Source: Channallabes apus (lineage: Eukaryota > Chordata > Actinopteri > Siluriformes > Clariidae). From it: a stretch of DNA of 64,000 nucleotides. Location: NCBI GenBank assembly GCA_030522415.1, contig CM060107.1, forward strand, positions 20,682,071 through 20,746,070, given 5' to 3'. This document shows, piece after piece, positions 11,216-24,269 of the stretch (its first letter is position 1; the number at the start of each line of letters is the position of its first letter). A program made the position numbers and the translations under genes. The notes under the pieces are model-generated. The model had not been told where the DNA came from, made no database searches, and worked only from the letters and a program-made list of their open reading frames with translations.

Positions 11216-13200
11216 TAGGCAGCATGGTCTGCTGTGGCGGTTTTATTCCGCTGAATGCTGCACAGGAGGAATGGAGCCTGTATTTCATCTGTATTTATTC
11301 AAATCGTGTCTTTGTTTTTGTCAGTAACTGATTTCTTTGACTCTTGATCACTCGTCGTGTGGCACCTGCCTGTTCAGAAAGCCCCAGCTGAGATGGGCAT
11401 TTAGATGAGAGTGAAGGTTTAAGGTATGATAAGATGACTGAACACGGTTGTGCTTCACCAGGGGACAGTGCAGTGGGTTCTGGTTCAGGCATAAAGCCCT
11501 GGAGAGCGGATATTCCTGGAAGCTGTCACAGTAGATGCAAAGTAGAGCTGTTCCCCTGCTTCTCATTTACATATTCACGATTTGCGATTAGAAGCTGTGC
11601 CTTTGCGTGTGTACGACCCAATCATGGCTCACTAAAGGAGCAACACGGTACTGACCAAGAAGTGTGTGATATTAAATGCTGGTGCATGAAGAGACCTGAT
11701 GAATATGGAAAGTGCAGGGATTTTGCAGACTTTCAATTTAAACCTAAACCATTAAACGTAATCCTAAACCCAGTACTGTAATTCTAAACTTAAACTTCAA
11801 CCAGGAATCATGACCCAAAACAAGTAAGTGTAAGCACAAACCTGGTAAATTTGAGCATAAACCCAAACTTAAACTTGCAGTAACCTTACAGGTGACATGT
11901 AGTATTGATATTGTGATTACTGCCCAGCTCTGTGTTAATACGTAGCAAGTGATCTTGTTTCTTAATCCCTGAACTGTAGCTACCTACCTGTTGTTACACC
12001 TTGTGCTGTACAAAGGTTTAAAAATAGACAGTAGAAAAAAGAACCCTCCATGACATCACCCAGAGGTTTTCTGAAGAGCAGTTTTGCAGCTGAACAGTGG
12101 GAGCTCTCCTCGTCACCATCTTGGCAGGAGCTGACTCTGCCCAAACACTGGTTAATCCATAAATGGATGGAACGAATGGAGCCGAGCGGTTGGTTGGAAC
12201 ATGACTAGTTATCTCAATTTCCACGGGCTAGCTAGCTTAGCTTTAGCTGTGGAGACCAAACACGTGTTTTTTATTATATTTATTATGATATTATATTATT
12301 TCTGTTGTAAATGTGTACATTTTAATCCCTGGGGGATCTCTGGGGATTGACTCATTCTGCCTCAGACTCATTCTTCAGAACTGGAGTTTGCCACTTCGGT
12401 GTAAATGATACAGTGAGTGACATCACTCGAGACAAGAACATTCTGGAGTTAACAATAAGCAATTTATCTAGATCAAATGAAAAATAACATCATTAACCAG
12501 TAACAAAGATCTTTGTTCCAGAACAAAAATAATAATGCTGTGTGTTTGTTCAAAGCATAATCCCCCCCCCCCCTTTTTTATTATTCAAAAGCAGAAACCA
12601 TGTTCATGAAAAAAATTTAGCTAGGAGATAAAACAAAAGACACGTTTGATTAGTTTTTTTCTACAGTGATTTGTTAATCATCAAAAGCCATCATATCTTA
12701 AGAATCAATAAGCCCCACTGTGTGCTGTTACTTTCTGCTTTTTTTTCTTCTTCTAGTTTTCTAGTTATCTCTTAAAGCAGGTTTAACAAACAGCGCTGCT
12801 TGAGAGATAACACACATAGATTTTCTCATTGGGAAAGACTTTGTGTCTCAGTGCTAGACTCGATCATATATACGTTTAGCAAGAATCTGATGTTAAATAG
12901 CCACTACACCAAAATTAAAAACTCAATATTAATGAAGGTCAGTTCGATGCAACATTAAAGACAGTTAACCTCAGTTATGCGTCCAGATGGGGGGGTGGGG
13001 GGGGGGAATGAAAACCTGCAGAACTTTATAGAGTGTCTTTTCCCTAAGGCACAATTTCATAGGCATTTGTACAGAGCACACGTCATTAGAGAGTGATTAA
13101 GCGGCTGCTGTTGCCATGGGACTGCATCAGGTAACCTATATGAATCCACTCGGCTTGTTTCTGATTGGCCGACACATGATCATTGCTCAGCAGTCACAGT
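11216..13200. other. No gene seen; possible old repeat at 12030-12240
   Basis: A 115-codon plus-strand frame at 11434-11781 has no recognisable domain. The stretch around 'ctcgtcaccatcttggcagg' (12108-12127) resembles a dispersed teleost repeat, but no second copy is in this window. G runs occur at 12989-13006. Confidence 0.4.
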
Positions 13201-13221
13201 GAGAGTACAATCCATCTGCTC

Positions 13222-13223
<2 letters not shown>

Positions 13224-13256
<33 letters not shown>

Positions 13257-13357
13257 GCGCGCACACACACAGAGGTTATACACTGTGAGAGGGAGAGAGA
13301 CTGTGTGTGTGTGTGTGTGTGTGTGTGTGAGTGAGAGAGAGAGAGAGAGAGAGAGAG
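13224..13357. repeat. Compound (CA)n(CG)n-(GT)n(GA)n microsatellite
   Basis: CA tract at 13224-13254, CG-rich centre at 13253-13262, second CA tract, 30-nt spacer, GT tract at 13302-13329 and GA tract at 13332-13357. The CA and GT tracts face each other and could pair as a hairpin. Confidence 0.95.
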
Positions 13358-13649
13358 TAGTTAAACGGAGCTGTCCATGGTGCTGAACATTTTATGTTCC
13401 TAGTGACCCTTTCTTAAACAGTAAAATTGATTAAATAATTAGTGATTAAAGAGTAGACTAATGTGACCTTACAATATAAATAACACTTATACAGCAAACA
13501 CTTATGTTTTGAAAATTAAAACCTAATTTACTTTAATTCAGTGTTTTGACACATTACCGCTTGAACACATGCGGATATACTTTTGTACATTTATATTCTT
13601 CGCTTAAGAGCAGAATTCATATGCAGATTCTGATTGTGCATATTAAGCA

Positions 13650-13815
13650 TTAAAGCCACATTCCTTTGCTTTGACCTTTGACCTCACTGGCGGCTTTTTT
13701 GTGTCTCAGTGTTTTAGCAGACCTCGCGGGTGCCGTAACATTGGGAGAGAAACACAGCCGAAAAGATCCAATTAATAATGGGGTCATGGAAGGTCAGAGT
13801 CCATGACCCTAATTA
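13650..13815. promoter_or_regulatory. Candidate enhancer: DR1 site and GGTCA palindrome
   Basis: TGACCTTTGACCT at 13672-13684 is a textbook direct repeat with one-base spacing, bound by HNF4, COUP-TF and RXR heterodimers (established). About 100 bp on, GGGTCATGGA (13781-13790) and TCCATGACCC (13800-13809) form a perfect 10-bp inverted repeat around AGGTCAGAG, flanked by AATTAATAATG and TAATTAA homeodomain-type sites. Function is inferred from motif density; no gene is adjacent. Confidence 0.35.
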
Positions 13816-16800
13816 AAAAAACATTCCAGTTTTGTTCCTGCTTAATCTATTTGTAGCTTAAATCTTCCTCTTTAATTCTTTTTTTTTTTTTATTTATCCA
13901 TCCTGGATTCTATGTGGGATGTGTTCCCTGGACAGGCTCGGTCCCTGCTGGTCTGCACCTCAGTGCCTGCGCTGTTGCTAATGAGACAACACAGGAGAAT
14001 TCTAAGAGAAATCCGACTTCCTTTATCCTCATTCTGTCTCTGTGTATGCTGCGAGTTTAGACATAGAAATCGCACGATTCAAGATTTATACAGTATATGA
14101 AGGTTGTGGGGATTTGGAATTCCTACTTCGCTCTGTTCTTTATCTTGGGTTTCCTGCCATTTACTACAGAGGTCACTTTGTTCCCTTTGGAATATATTAT
14201 GCACATGATTTAAAAATGTTGATCCTGGGCTTTACTGTAGTTATAGTCTCTGTAAATGTTTAATGTATGTTTTCTCCATATCAGTGTGGCTTTTCTCCAG
14301 GTTTGTTGGGTTAAGCAGTTATTGTCATGTGAAAATTTAATATCAGCACCTGTGTATTTTACACACACACACACAGACACACACACAGACACACACAGAC
14401 ACAGATCACTGACTCACACTTCACACCCCTTCAGGCCTGCAATTTGTCTTTTTCCATGAATTCCCAGGAGGAGGAGTGCAGCTAACATCGATGATATCTC
14501 TGAAACTAGGTTAGGATGGATGCGGTTTGCTTGTACCAATTCAATTGTTCCGCTATTCCGATAATGGAGGCTCTAACAAACAGACTACCTGACCGTCATA
14601 ACAAAGACCCAAGGTGCTGTGTGAGTGTGTGTGTGTGAGAGAGAGAAAGAAAGAGAGATAGAGGGAGAAAGAGAGAGAGGTGTGATTTGGCTTTGTTATT
14701 TTAAACACACTTGCAGTGAAAATGGGGAAAAACAAGAGTTAAAACCACAAGCCGAATTTGACATCTATGCGAACGGGATTTCGGATCAGCTTTAATGTTG
14801 AAGTTGAGCCTCATCCCATGGTTGCCAGTTGGAGATTCCCATCTTTTATCCGCCCGTCATGTTAATTTCCCAGACCGCCCCTGGGAAATGAGAGTCCCAC
14901 CAGATTCAACTTTGCTTTATCATAATATGCGACATACTGTACTGCAGTTCCACCCCTCACCTTTTCTGCGCTCTGTCTCTGTGGGCTTTCCTGAGAGCTT
15001 TGCCCTAACACGGTCCCGAATCTGTTCAGCTTGAGGTGAAACGTGGGCAGGATATGCCAGTTGTTTCCCCTCACACATGCCTCTCTCCACTGGGACACCC
15101 TGGACATGTAAGGACAGCTGTTTCTGAGAGCCAACAAATTATCAGGCTGCACTCCCATGGTGCCTCGTCTTGTGTAAGGCACCACACACACATGTTTTGG
15201 TTGCATGTGGATGACATACTCGTCCTGATCATGGGCAACAGAGACATTTCTAGTCTCCACAGCAAATCGGGTTTAATCGATATGCGTCATATATTTGGTT
15301 ATTTCCGGCGTGCGCTGTCTGAGGATAAGAAGAAGACTGAAATATGTATGAAGTTAGATCTTTATTCATTTATTAGTCATGCGTGGTAATATATGTGTAC
15401 AGAGGCATGCATTATTGATGCCATTAGGCTCTCTGAACAAGTTATTCTTAAACTCTTAAAAAAAAAAAAATTATGATTGCAACCCATCAGTTACAAGATA
15501 CAGGAGAATATGCCTTTTTCCTTTACGGCTTTTTTTTATGTAATGTAGTTTAAATATCAATTGATATTTCTAAACCTGTGCACATTTCATTAAAATATTG
15601 AATGTGATGTATAACGTAATAGAGTATTGCTTATATCCACATAATGTTTATCCGTCTGAGTTTACCTGGTCTAAAAAAATATGTTGGATAATATTTTGTG
15701 CGAAGCAGTGAGCGAAATCTGAGCTAAAGCTACTTTCAGGGATGTGTGGTGTGTGGAATCACTAAGATGGTTCCAGACTATCTTGGAATTGTGAGGAGAA
15801 TTCAGAATGACGTCTGGTCATGACTGATGTACTTCAAGTATCTGAGCTTTTCACTTCTCACTGTACATCACCTCATGCAGACGATACTGTATCTGTGTCT
15901 TCCTCTATAAAGGACAAAATAATAACACTACGCATTTCTTGCTTCCAGCTACTGTAGGCTTGTGTGATATACGAGGGGCGGGTCTTAAAATTATTATTGC
16001 TGCTTTAAAAACACAACAATGTAATGAAAACGAACGTTGTTCAGGAGCGTAGTCCTTCTCTACATATTCTTCACCTAACGATGAATGATCTCTTTTGCTT
16101 CCAAAGAACCAGACCTTCTTGTATTTTTAATGCTGTCTTGAGGAACTGTTCTCCAGGCTTCCTGAAGGACCTTTTTGGCTTTCATTTTTGCCAAGTTTTT
16201 CTATTTCCAGTTCAGTTCCTGGACCTGGCCAGTTTGAGATGACTGTTTTGTTTGTTAAGCCACACAGTGACCTATAAATCATTCAGGCGTTAAAGACAAT
16301 TTAAGGCATAAACCAGTGAGAAACAGGTGCAGATGATGACAGATGATCGTGCCGGTGATTAGTAGGTGATGCTGAGTGGTTGGAACAGACGAGTGGGGAA
16401 ATGAGGTTCTGTTACATAAACAAGCAATTTCTTAATTGTATATATATTTAGGCACGTTGCAGCCTGTTGCAGTAAAGAAAAACTTGTTTCCATTTCTTTA
16501 ATGTGATATATATATATATATCATATAATTCAATTTAATATGAAGAAATGACAGGTGGCTCAAGACTTTTCTAACATCCTTTGCCTTTATTATTACTGTT
16601 ATAATTATAACTTTGAATAAGCGCACTCACTTTAGTTTTCACTGCACCTGCTTCGGTAGCGCTCATTTTACTGTCAGATGCTTAAACAGCTAGACGTTTA
16701 TGTTTAAAGCATCTGCCGAATGACTGCATGCAAATTAATGTAAATGAATGTAAATGTGTGTGTTTTCGACTGTAGCACGACATCAGTGCTTTCTTAAATA

Positions 16801-17018
16801 GCACCAGTAGACAAATCTGACCTGTGAACCACCCCCTTCCCCAATGTGTGTATTTATACGGAGTAGAACTGACAGACTGAGCTCCACAGAACAAATTCAT
16901 TCTGTCTTCTCTCAGATTTGTTCCTGAGCATGCACCCGTGTCTGTTGCCTGTAATTGTTAGCATTTAGATCAAACTTAATCTACCTGGACGTGTCCTTTT
17001 TCTTTGGCTTAGTCATGA
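13816..17018. other. No gene seen; microsatellites and a few old repeat traces
   Basis: Contains CA/GA tracts at 14361-14403 and 14624-14684. A 132-codon minus frame (15260-14862) has no recognised domain. 'tacgaggggcggg' at 15970 resembles ends of mariner-like elements, and the sequence near 16130-16180 reads like an old Tc1-type remnant, but neither is strong enough to call. Confidence 0.4.
16697..16757 (+). repeat. SINE-A tail fragment
   Basis: 'agcatctgccgaatgactgc' followed by repeated 'aatgtaaatg' matches the 3' end of the SINE-A copy at 3703-3895. Head and body are missing. Confidence 0.45.
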
Positions 17019-17026
17019 CTCTGAAT

Positions 17027-17670
17027 TAGTGATGGTTTGTTCATGAACGTTTCATTATTTTTATTTTTTTTTTGAACGAATCTTTAACATGACTCAGAAG
17101 AACGAGTAGTCTCGAAGAGTGATTAGTTCATTTTCTATAGCATCGCAGAACCTCCGTAGGCTATGTACAGGAAACAGAAATGAGTAGTTACCTTTGAGTC
17201 TTTGGTCCGTATCGTTCGTGCTTTTGTCAGGTGACTCCCATAGACGCTATGAAGTACAGTACACAGGAAACAGAATTGATACTATGCAGTGCAATAGCTT
17301 AAAGAAAACGACTCGGACCAGAAGATATGAGAGATGAGCTGCTCATTCTGTTTATCATAATATGTCATTAGCTGCATTGTAATGTTTTCATTACTGGAAC
17401 TATCCATCCAACTTCAACCGCTTATACAAAGTCGGGTCGCGGGGGTAGCAGTTCCAGCAGAGAACCCCAAACTTCCCTTTCCCTTTACTGGAACTATAGC
17501 CAACATTTTTGTATGTAGACGTGTTGGGGGTCGATTTATTGAAAATTTAACATTTTATTTCTGATCAAAAGAAAGATATGAACTAAATGACTCAAAAAAA
17601 GATTTGTTCATTTTCATGAACGAGATTCCAAGAACCGAGTCACTAAAATGATTCAAACTTCCCACCACTA
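17027..17670. mobile_element. hAT-type non-autonomous transposon, 644 bp, with 8-bp target duplication
   Basis: The element starts TAGTGATGG and ends CCACCACTA (inverted 8 of 9). It is flanked by perfect 8-bp direct repeats CTCTGAAT at 17019-17026 and 17671-17678, the hallmark of hAT insertion. Sub-terminal sequences are also inverted: 'gttcatgaacgtttcatt' on the left, 'cattttcatgaacgagattc' on the right. No transposase frame remains. A separate repeat piece lies inside at about 17400-17487. Confidence 0.85.
17400..17487. repeat. Retroelement-like fragment nested in the hAT element
   Basis: 'atccatccaacttcaaccgc' and 'gtcgggtcgcgggggtagca' match a common teleost interspersed repeat whose end carries CCAT units. 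Known from general experience of fish repeats; family name not certain. Confidence 0.45.
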
Positions 17671-17678
17671 CTCTGAAT

Positions 17679-18870
17679 CTCCTCTAATATGGTATGCTAA
17701 ACGTAACAACAACGTTTACAGGAGCATGTGAAGCTTGTGCATTGTCATTTTGGTGGTGTGTTTGTGCTAAGATAGCGAAAGTAAGTCTTGCCCGTTGTGT
17801 GTTTTGGCTGACGGGGGCACAGGCCTACAGTTATTAGGAGCGGAATTACAACAGAGGAATGGTGCCGACCCCCTCTCCCAGCCTTCTGAAGCATGGGGAC
17901 ATATGGCAGAGCATTTGCACTGATCCTGATTATAGCCGGAGATTTCATCTCTGCGGAACGCTGCAGGGTCTACACTGACTAAACATTTTCAGGCACTCAC
18001 ACTTTGACTAGGAAAAGACACGGAGGGGGTTTCTTTTTTCTGTCTAACCATCATGAGACTTTTATTTCTCCCCTGTAGCCTTGTGGTAAATAACTGGAGC
18101 GCTGCACTAATCAGCCGTGTTCTGTCGCCGCTGCGTCAGGGCATATGAAATTCATTCTGCTTCAACCTTGTACCACATCTGCAGTAGCGTTGTAAATGCT
18201 GTTCTCATTTTCCTTTTCTCATGGAGATCTCTTCCCAGATTGGTTTCACCTCTACTTAAACTGGAGTACGTGTCCAATTTATGCAATTTTCGCTTCCAGA
18301 CAAATTCCGAACACTTACACCTTGTGTGAAATAAGGACTGTTTGAAAGCCGTGTGTTGTCAGGTATTTGATGTAGGGCTCCTAGTGGTTGCATGGGTCAC
18401 CTCACGTGGCCACTGACATTAAGGGGTCGTTTGTCTTTTAACCCAGTAACAGAAAGTCACTCTGGCTATCAGCCAAGTGGCCAGCAGGGACACGAGTCCT
18501 CGACTTTCGATGCAGTGTGTTCCAGTGTGTTGACACAGAGAATAAGGGGATGCTGGATGTGTTTTCTCTGTAGTACTCAAGAGAGACACTCAAGTTCAGG
18601 TCTGTTTGTGGTCAAACTCCATTTAATATCAGCCGGTTCTTTCTTCACTGTTGCACTATATGTAAAAAGTCACCCATCGGTTCTGTGTTAAATCCAAAAT
18701 TGATGCTTTTTGATGTCTCGCTACAGTGATATGAGACACGTTTTCTGATTTTTGCTAAACCAACAGTCAGACTAAATGCAAATAAATGTCACGTAGGAAA
18801 ACTAATTGTCCAAATAAACAAATGGATGCAATCCCGAAAAAAAGGGGAAAAAAAGCATGTCATTATGTTA
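17679..18870. other. No gene seen
   Basis: Unique sequence. Open frames of 60-99 codons here have no recognisable domains. Confidence 0.45.
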
Positions 18871-18875
18871 TGGGG

Positions 18876-19420
18876 ATGGGAATCACCAGGCACCACCTAA
18901 TACGATACCTAGGTGTCGATTTGATTTGTATTGCGATTCTATAAATATCCCAATTCCTTTTAAAAAAAATATTATTTAAACACAAACGCAAACAAACTTA
19001 GCAAATAATCCACTTCTACCACTGTACTGCCTGCCGACCTAAGGTTAAGCGTAGTGCACTGGTTAAGGCGTTGGGCTACTGATCAGAGGGTCTCGGGTTC
19101 AAACCCCAGAACCACCAAGTTGCCACTGTTGGGCCTTTGATCAAGGCCCTTAACCCTCAAATGCTCAGACATATAAAATGAGAAAAAAATGTTAGTCATT
19201 CTGAATAAGGGTATCTGCCAAATGCTGTAAATGTAAATGACCCATTTAGAGTGGGACACCTATAGGATTATGGTGCAACTACAACATTACGAAATTAATA
19301 AAAATTTTTATTTTGGAGTCAGTGTGGCCATACCATGAATTGCCACACAGAAGATAGTTGATGCATCATCAAATTGATTTTTCTCCCCAACTCTATTTTG
19401 CTACCTGTTGCTTTTGCAGG
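18876..19420. repeat. Degenerate dispersed repeat split by a SINE-A
   Basis: The left part has 'atacctaggtgtcgattt' and 'attgcgattctataaat', which I recognise as typical of a teleost non-autonomous DNA repeat. The right part after 19241 has 'aaattgatttttctcccc'. SINE-A occupies 19045-19240. The right boundary is uncertain. Confidence 0.3.
19045..19240 (+). repeat. SINE-A, full length, diverged
   Basis: Head 'tagtgcactggttaaggcgt', B-box GGTTCAAACCC (about 19096-19106), body 'caaggcccttaaccctcaa' and tail 'gccaaatgctgtaaatgtaa' are all present. The A box has substitutions. Confidence 0.85.
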
Positions 19421-20660
19421 ACTTGAAAGAAACACTTTGTTCTGTTAGTTGCTATTTTCACTTCTTTCTGACTTTAAGTGAACTTTAACCCCCCCCCCCC
19501 TTTAATATTTTTAATATTATAATATAACTTTAATATTCTCAATATTCACACTTTTGCGTCAATCCTTAGACATTTTATCATATTATTAGTGACTTTTAAG
19601 TTTAATGTTCTTTTGACCTCTCAGTGTGGTGAAACTCTTGACTGAGGTAATCCTATTCCAGATAAACTATACAGCAGCTATGGTAGAACTTTCCTTTAAT
19701 CACAGTGCGTTAAAGAATATCATAGTGAAGTAGCCAATCCAGATCAGGTAGTGCACGTTACTGAAGCATAGCATCGAGCATTGCTGCTAACACAACTCAT
19801 CTCCCCGTGCTGATAACATCCATCACACATAAATCAGTGTCACATTTTCCTCCCTTTGGAACGCCTGCTGTGAAATTGCCGGCCGTATGGTTTAGCCATT
19901 TTCATACGTGCTGCCTCTTAATGTTTAGCAGGATAAACTGTGTGTGCGTGCATGTGCGTGTGTGTGTGTGCTCCTGTCACGCTGCATTTATGGATCCTCT
20001 GCCTGGTGATAAGGTCATTTGTTGCGGTGTGATGAGGTGCTGTGATCTCCTTATCCTCACATCCTTGCCTTGTTACGTTGCTGTGGATGCAGAGCCCAGG
20101 CATTGCCATAGAGACCTTCTGAAAATCTCTGGCACGTTTCAGGAATAATGAGAAAATTGGTATTGGCGTACAAACATCTGGCTGTGCGCTGCCTATAAGG
20201 TCCATACACACAGGAGGTAATGGTGGGTGCACCCTCACCATACAGAGTGCATGTCCTCAGCAGATTCTTAGCTCGAGGTGAACATACATCACTGGAGAAA
20301 TGGCAGACAGATTGTTTTACAGTCTTTAATTAACTCTGGGGGTTGCCCTGAGTGACCTGACGGCAGCCATAAAGCTCCGAGGCAGCAGCATGGCAAGCTG
20401 AGGGGAGGGAGGATTCATATCCGGGCATGTACAGGTTATGGGTGATATGCTTTGATGTTTTCATGGTATGATAACCTTGTCTAAAAATATCACAGCCTCA
20501 CCCTATAATGGTTTTAATCGATCATTATAAATTGTACGGGTTGTTTATTATACTGGTTGTTTTTTATTGGCGTAAAAACCTTTGCGTATCGTATTTATAA
20601 CAGGAACAAAAAGAAGAAATTCATCTATTGTGTTGTTGAGTTTACTTTCCAGTAAAGATG
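19421..20660. other. No gene seen
   Basis: Unique sequence with a C11 run near 19490 and a short GT tract near 19940. Frames of 113 (+) and 107 (-) codons overlap on opposite strands and lack domains. Confidence 0.45.
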
Positions 20661-20667
20661 TAATCAT

Positions 20668-20795
20668 GGTGGCTAGGCTTGGTCTCCCCATGCTTGGTGG
20701 GTTTCCTTCGGTGTACTCTGGTTTTCCCCGAAGACATGCAGGTTAGGTCAATAGCTGTTTCTAAATTGCGTGTAATGTGTGAATGTTGACCGGAG
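20668..20795 (+). repeat. SINE-B internal fragment
   Basis: 'ccccatgcttggtgggtttc', 'ggtgtactctggttttcccc' and 'gaagacatgcaggttaggtc' correspond to the SINE-B body. Confidence 0.65.
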
Positions 20796-20919
20796 GTCCT
20801 ACTACGGTCGTACAAATGGGAATATATACAATGGTAATCACCACTGGCCTTCACGGTTCCTTGTTGGACTACAGAGGTTCCTAGGAGGATGGATGGAAAA
20901 ATGTAATGCGTTATTGTTT

Positions 20920-21095
20920 TCATCACTTTATTAGAAACTTCATAACTGGATAATTCAAGATCTGAAAGAAAACCTTTGTCTGGTCTTTCTACAATCTTTA
21001 CCTTCTGCTACCTCAAGGTTAAACCTGGTGTATATTCTGAGATGCTTTTCTGCTTAACACAGTTGTAAAGAGTGCTTGTTATAAGAAACATTATA
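20920..21095. repeat. Fragment of a dispersed teleost repeat (relative at 53797-54135)
   Basis: 'ctacctcaaggtt' and 'ttctgagatgcttttctgct' followed by 'cacagttgtaaagag' are modules of a common fish repeat. Related pieces are seen at 53.8-54.1 kb and possibly at 26085-26130. The class is not certain. Confidence 0.45.
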
Positions 21096-23496
21096 CCTTT
21101 TCTCAGCTTCTAAATAGATATTTGCTTTATTTAGCTGGTCAGCAAAACTTTTTTTTCCTGTATGAAGATTAAGGGTGAGTCCAGATCAAAGGAGTAACAG
21201 CTGGACATAAAAATTGATGAAAAAGACTTGAGTATGGATGCTGATTCAATACAAAATAGTCAGTAATGGACAAAAATGCATTTAATCTATGTTTTGAAAG
21301 TCACTATGAAACTGCATGATGTCATACAGGTTCCGCACTTACTGTTGATATAATGTGCTGATCTCTCAGTTTTGTCAATTGACTTGAGTTTGGCTGGGGA
21401 AAGAAACTGAAGCAATCTTGCACAGATGTACTGAAATGTGGCCTTTTAAAATTTTGTAGCTCATTTACTTCCAAAAGCTTCATTTTTTATTTTTATTTTT
21501 TTTACATTTTAATCATCATTCCTCTCCATAACGCCAGCATGATTTTCCTTAACGATTGTTTTTTTTTTTTTTGATATTACAGCACTTTTAAGAGTTTTCT
21601 GTTTTCTTCTACATCTTCATTCTTTACATAACTCTAATTATCATTTTGTAAGAGTCGAACGAGTTCAGTGAGGCACAGATTTCGCTTGCGTCACCTTCCG
21701 TTCCAACGTCTGCAAGTTGTTACCTAGCAGACGTTCCACAGCTGCCTTCCTATTGGTCGATCCCTTTGGTTTATTAAAGTTATATAACAGACATTTTGCC
21801 AGCAACTGTTTATACTGTTAAACAGTAGACAAACCGGGGCTGCAAAAAAACAAAAAAACTAAATCCACTTTATGTTAATATCTTGTTATGCCTGCTGGAA
21901 ATGGGTTTGAGTAAAGGCTCGCAGTGATTCTTCGTACAAATATCCTTAGTTTCCACAGAAACTGAGATCTTTCCCACACCTAGCCTCTCTGGAGTGTTGC
22001 TTTATTTGTGCATGTCTTCTTTCTTACTGTTGCATAGGGACTCATGGCAGCTTCTGGAAGTGTGAATAAAAATTCCACTGTGCCTCTTTTAGATCGGTCG
22101 TGACTGTGAATGTCTACACCAGACCTTTTTATTTATTTATTATTATTTATATATATATTTTTGTGGAGCCAGTGATTCCCTTGAGGCGATGTGTATTTAG
22201 TGCACCTGTGGGCATGTAGGCCCAGGTGAGCATTGTCACCCCACTGATCGTACAGTAGGGCACATCAAATGACCGAACACTTCAAAGCGGCTTTCTGTCT
22301 GGGGTTGAGGTCTAACGCTTCGATTTGTTCCGCGCTTCACTCGGTCTGGAAACTGATCAGACGTTTGACCTGGTGGAGGAAGCCAGCAGAACCTTTGTTT
22401 CATTTCGGTTCTCCTCTATCACATGTGTCCTTCCGTTTTGAACCTTCGATTACCCATGATGCTTTTGTCATAGTGAGCTCGAAGACTTTGAAGAGCTCCA
22501 TCAGTCGTTCAGTAGTCCCTGCCTGGCCTGGTTGATTGTCAGTCAAATATAATGTGAGTGTAAATGAGGTGTCACACTTTAAGTAATCACTGTTATTTCA
22601 TGTCTGAATACCTGGTAATGTAGAAGGAGACTGTGTCTGTGTCTCTTTTTTGGAATTTGTGTGTGGTGGTGGTGGTGGGGGCATTAATGAGGTAATCGTA
22701 TTAGTCTCTTCAAATGTCTTTCCTGAAAGAATGCAGCATGCTTCATGTTAAACCTATGGTGCACTAAAACCCTTCTGTTCACTTTGTACGGCGTTGATGT
22801 GGAAGACCATCAATTCGTCAGCAGGTTTACACTCTCGTCTCTCAATCTTGTTTGTATTTTATAGCTTTTTAATCACATCTGCCCATTTGCTGATCTGTCC
22901 CTGTGCCTTTCTTTCTATCTCTTTATCTCTCTCTAATATAATGAGATTTTCTTTTGACATTATGGACCATAGCAGCGTTTACACTTACAGACAAATCATA
23001 CGTTAATTAGCTCGCCCACTATTCAAGTAAACACTCTAATTTGTCCCCATAGTTTGGTTGCCCAGAAACCTAACTGACTAGGATTAAAAAGGCGACGGCG
23101 AGGTGGTTAAGTGCAATAATAGGGATTAGAGGAAACGTACAGTACATGCTCATTATCCTCTTCTAACAAATGTGGTGTTTGTGCCCTCAAATCAGTGAGG
23201 TGTTTGCCAGCATTTTGGTTAAGAGCTAAGGTTTCCTCTTTTTGCATCAAACATAAAATATATTATTTGAGCCTTCTGAAGAATTTTCCTTTTGCTGTGT
23301 TTAACCACACGGTTATTGTTAGTTATTGTACAGCAGGAGGGTTTATACTGTACGTACTTGTGTGTATCTGATCCTGAGAAGATCTGTCATATTCCTGTCA
23401 GTCGGATCATTCCTTGGCTCATACAGTATGTGTAACAACATTGAGGTTCAGTCCACCACTGTAAAGCATGTAAACCTTAAACATAGCTTTATATAT
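21096..23496. other. No gene seen
   Basis: Unique AT-rich sequence with poly-T runs near 21490 and 21560 and short GGT repeats near 22665. No splice-supported exon is visible. Confidence 0.45.
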
Positions 23497-24183
23497 ATAT
23501 AGACACTGTGCTAAAGTCTTAGGCACCATATTATATTCTGTATCAATTTTGTTATATATGTTTATCATGTCTGCATAATTCTGTACAAAATCTTTCAGTA
23601 TTTCCAAAGATAACTTACAAATTACAAATGAATAAATAATTAACAACACAGGAGAATATATGCATGGCTGTAAAGAAAAAGAATATAGTAAAAGACAGAC
23701 CAGTTTTCAGATGGAAACAAAAAATCTAATTTACGCTCCTGGGATTTGCATAAAAATAGAAAGGAGCAAGTATGACAAAGTTACCAGAAGAACTCATATT
23801 CTCCAGCATGCTCAGTAAAACCTAACAGCTGCTTCACTTATAAAACTGCACTTATAAATCTGTGTTTAAAACTCCTGATTTTAAGCAACGAGTTTTTACT
23901 CCAAATATTGACTGTTTATTTGATTACTCTTTATTGCTCTTCATAGAAGTTTCTTTTATGCAGAAATGTTTTCAAAAGCATATTTTGCTTATGCCATATT
24001 TTTGTATATGCCCAAGACTTTTGCACAGTACTATAAGTAAAACAGCTGTTAGGTTTTACTGAGCTTGCTGGAGAATATAAGTTCTTCTGGTAACTTTGTC
24101 ACTCTCGCTCCTTTCTATTTTTATGAAAATCCCAGGAGCATACATTAGGTTTTTTGTTTCCATCTGAAAACTGGCCTGTCTTG

Positions 24184-24269
<86 letters not shown>

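Noticed and set aside
11434..11781. 115-codon plus frame
   Set aside because: No domain. The end runs into the CTAAACC-like low-complexity stretch.
14862..15260. 132-codon minus frame in non-repeat sequence
   Set aside because: No domain, no promoter, no good splice sites, and overlapping frames of similar length on the other strand suggest low stop density by chance.
22171..22225. AG ... CAG|gtgagc segment looking like a 53-nt exon
   Set aside because: All three frames contain stops and the acceptor pyrimidine tract is poor.
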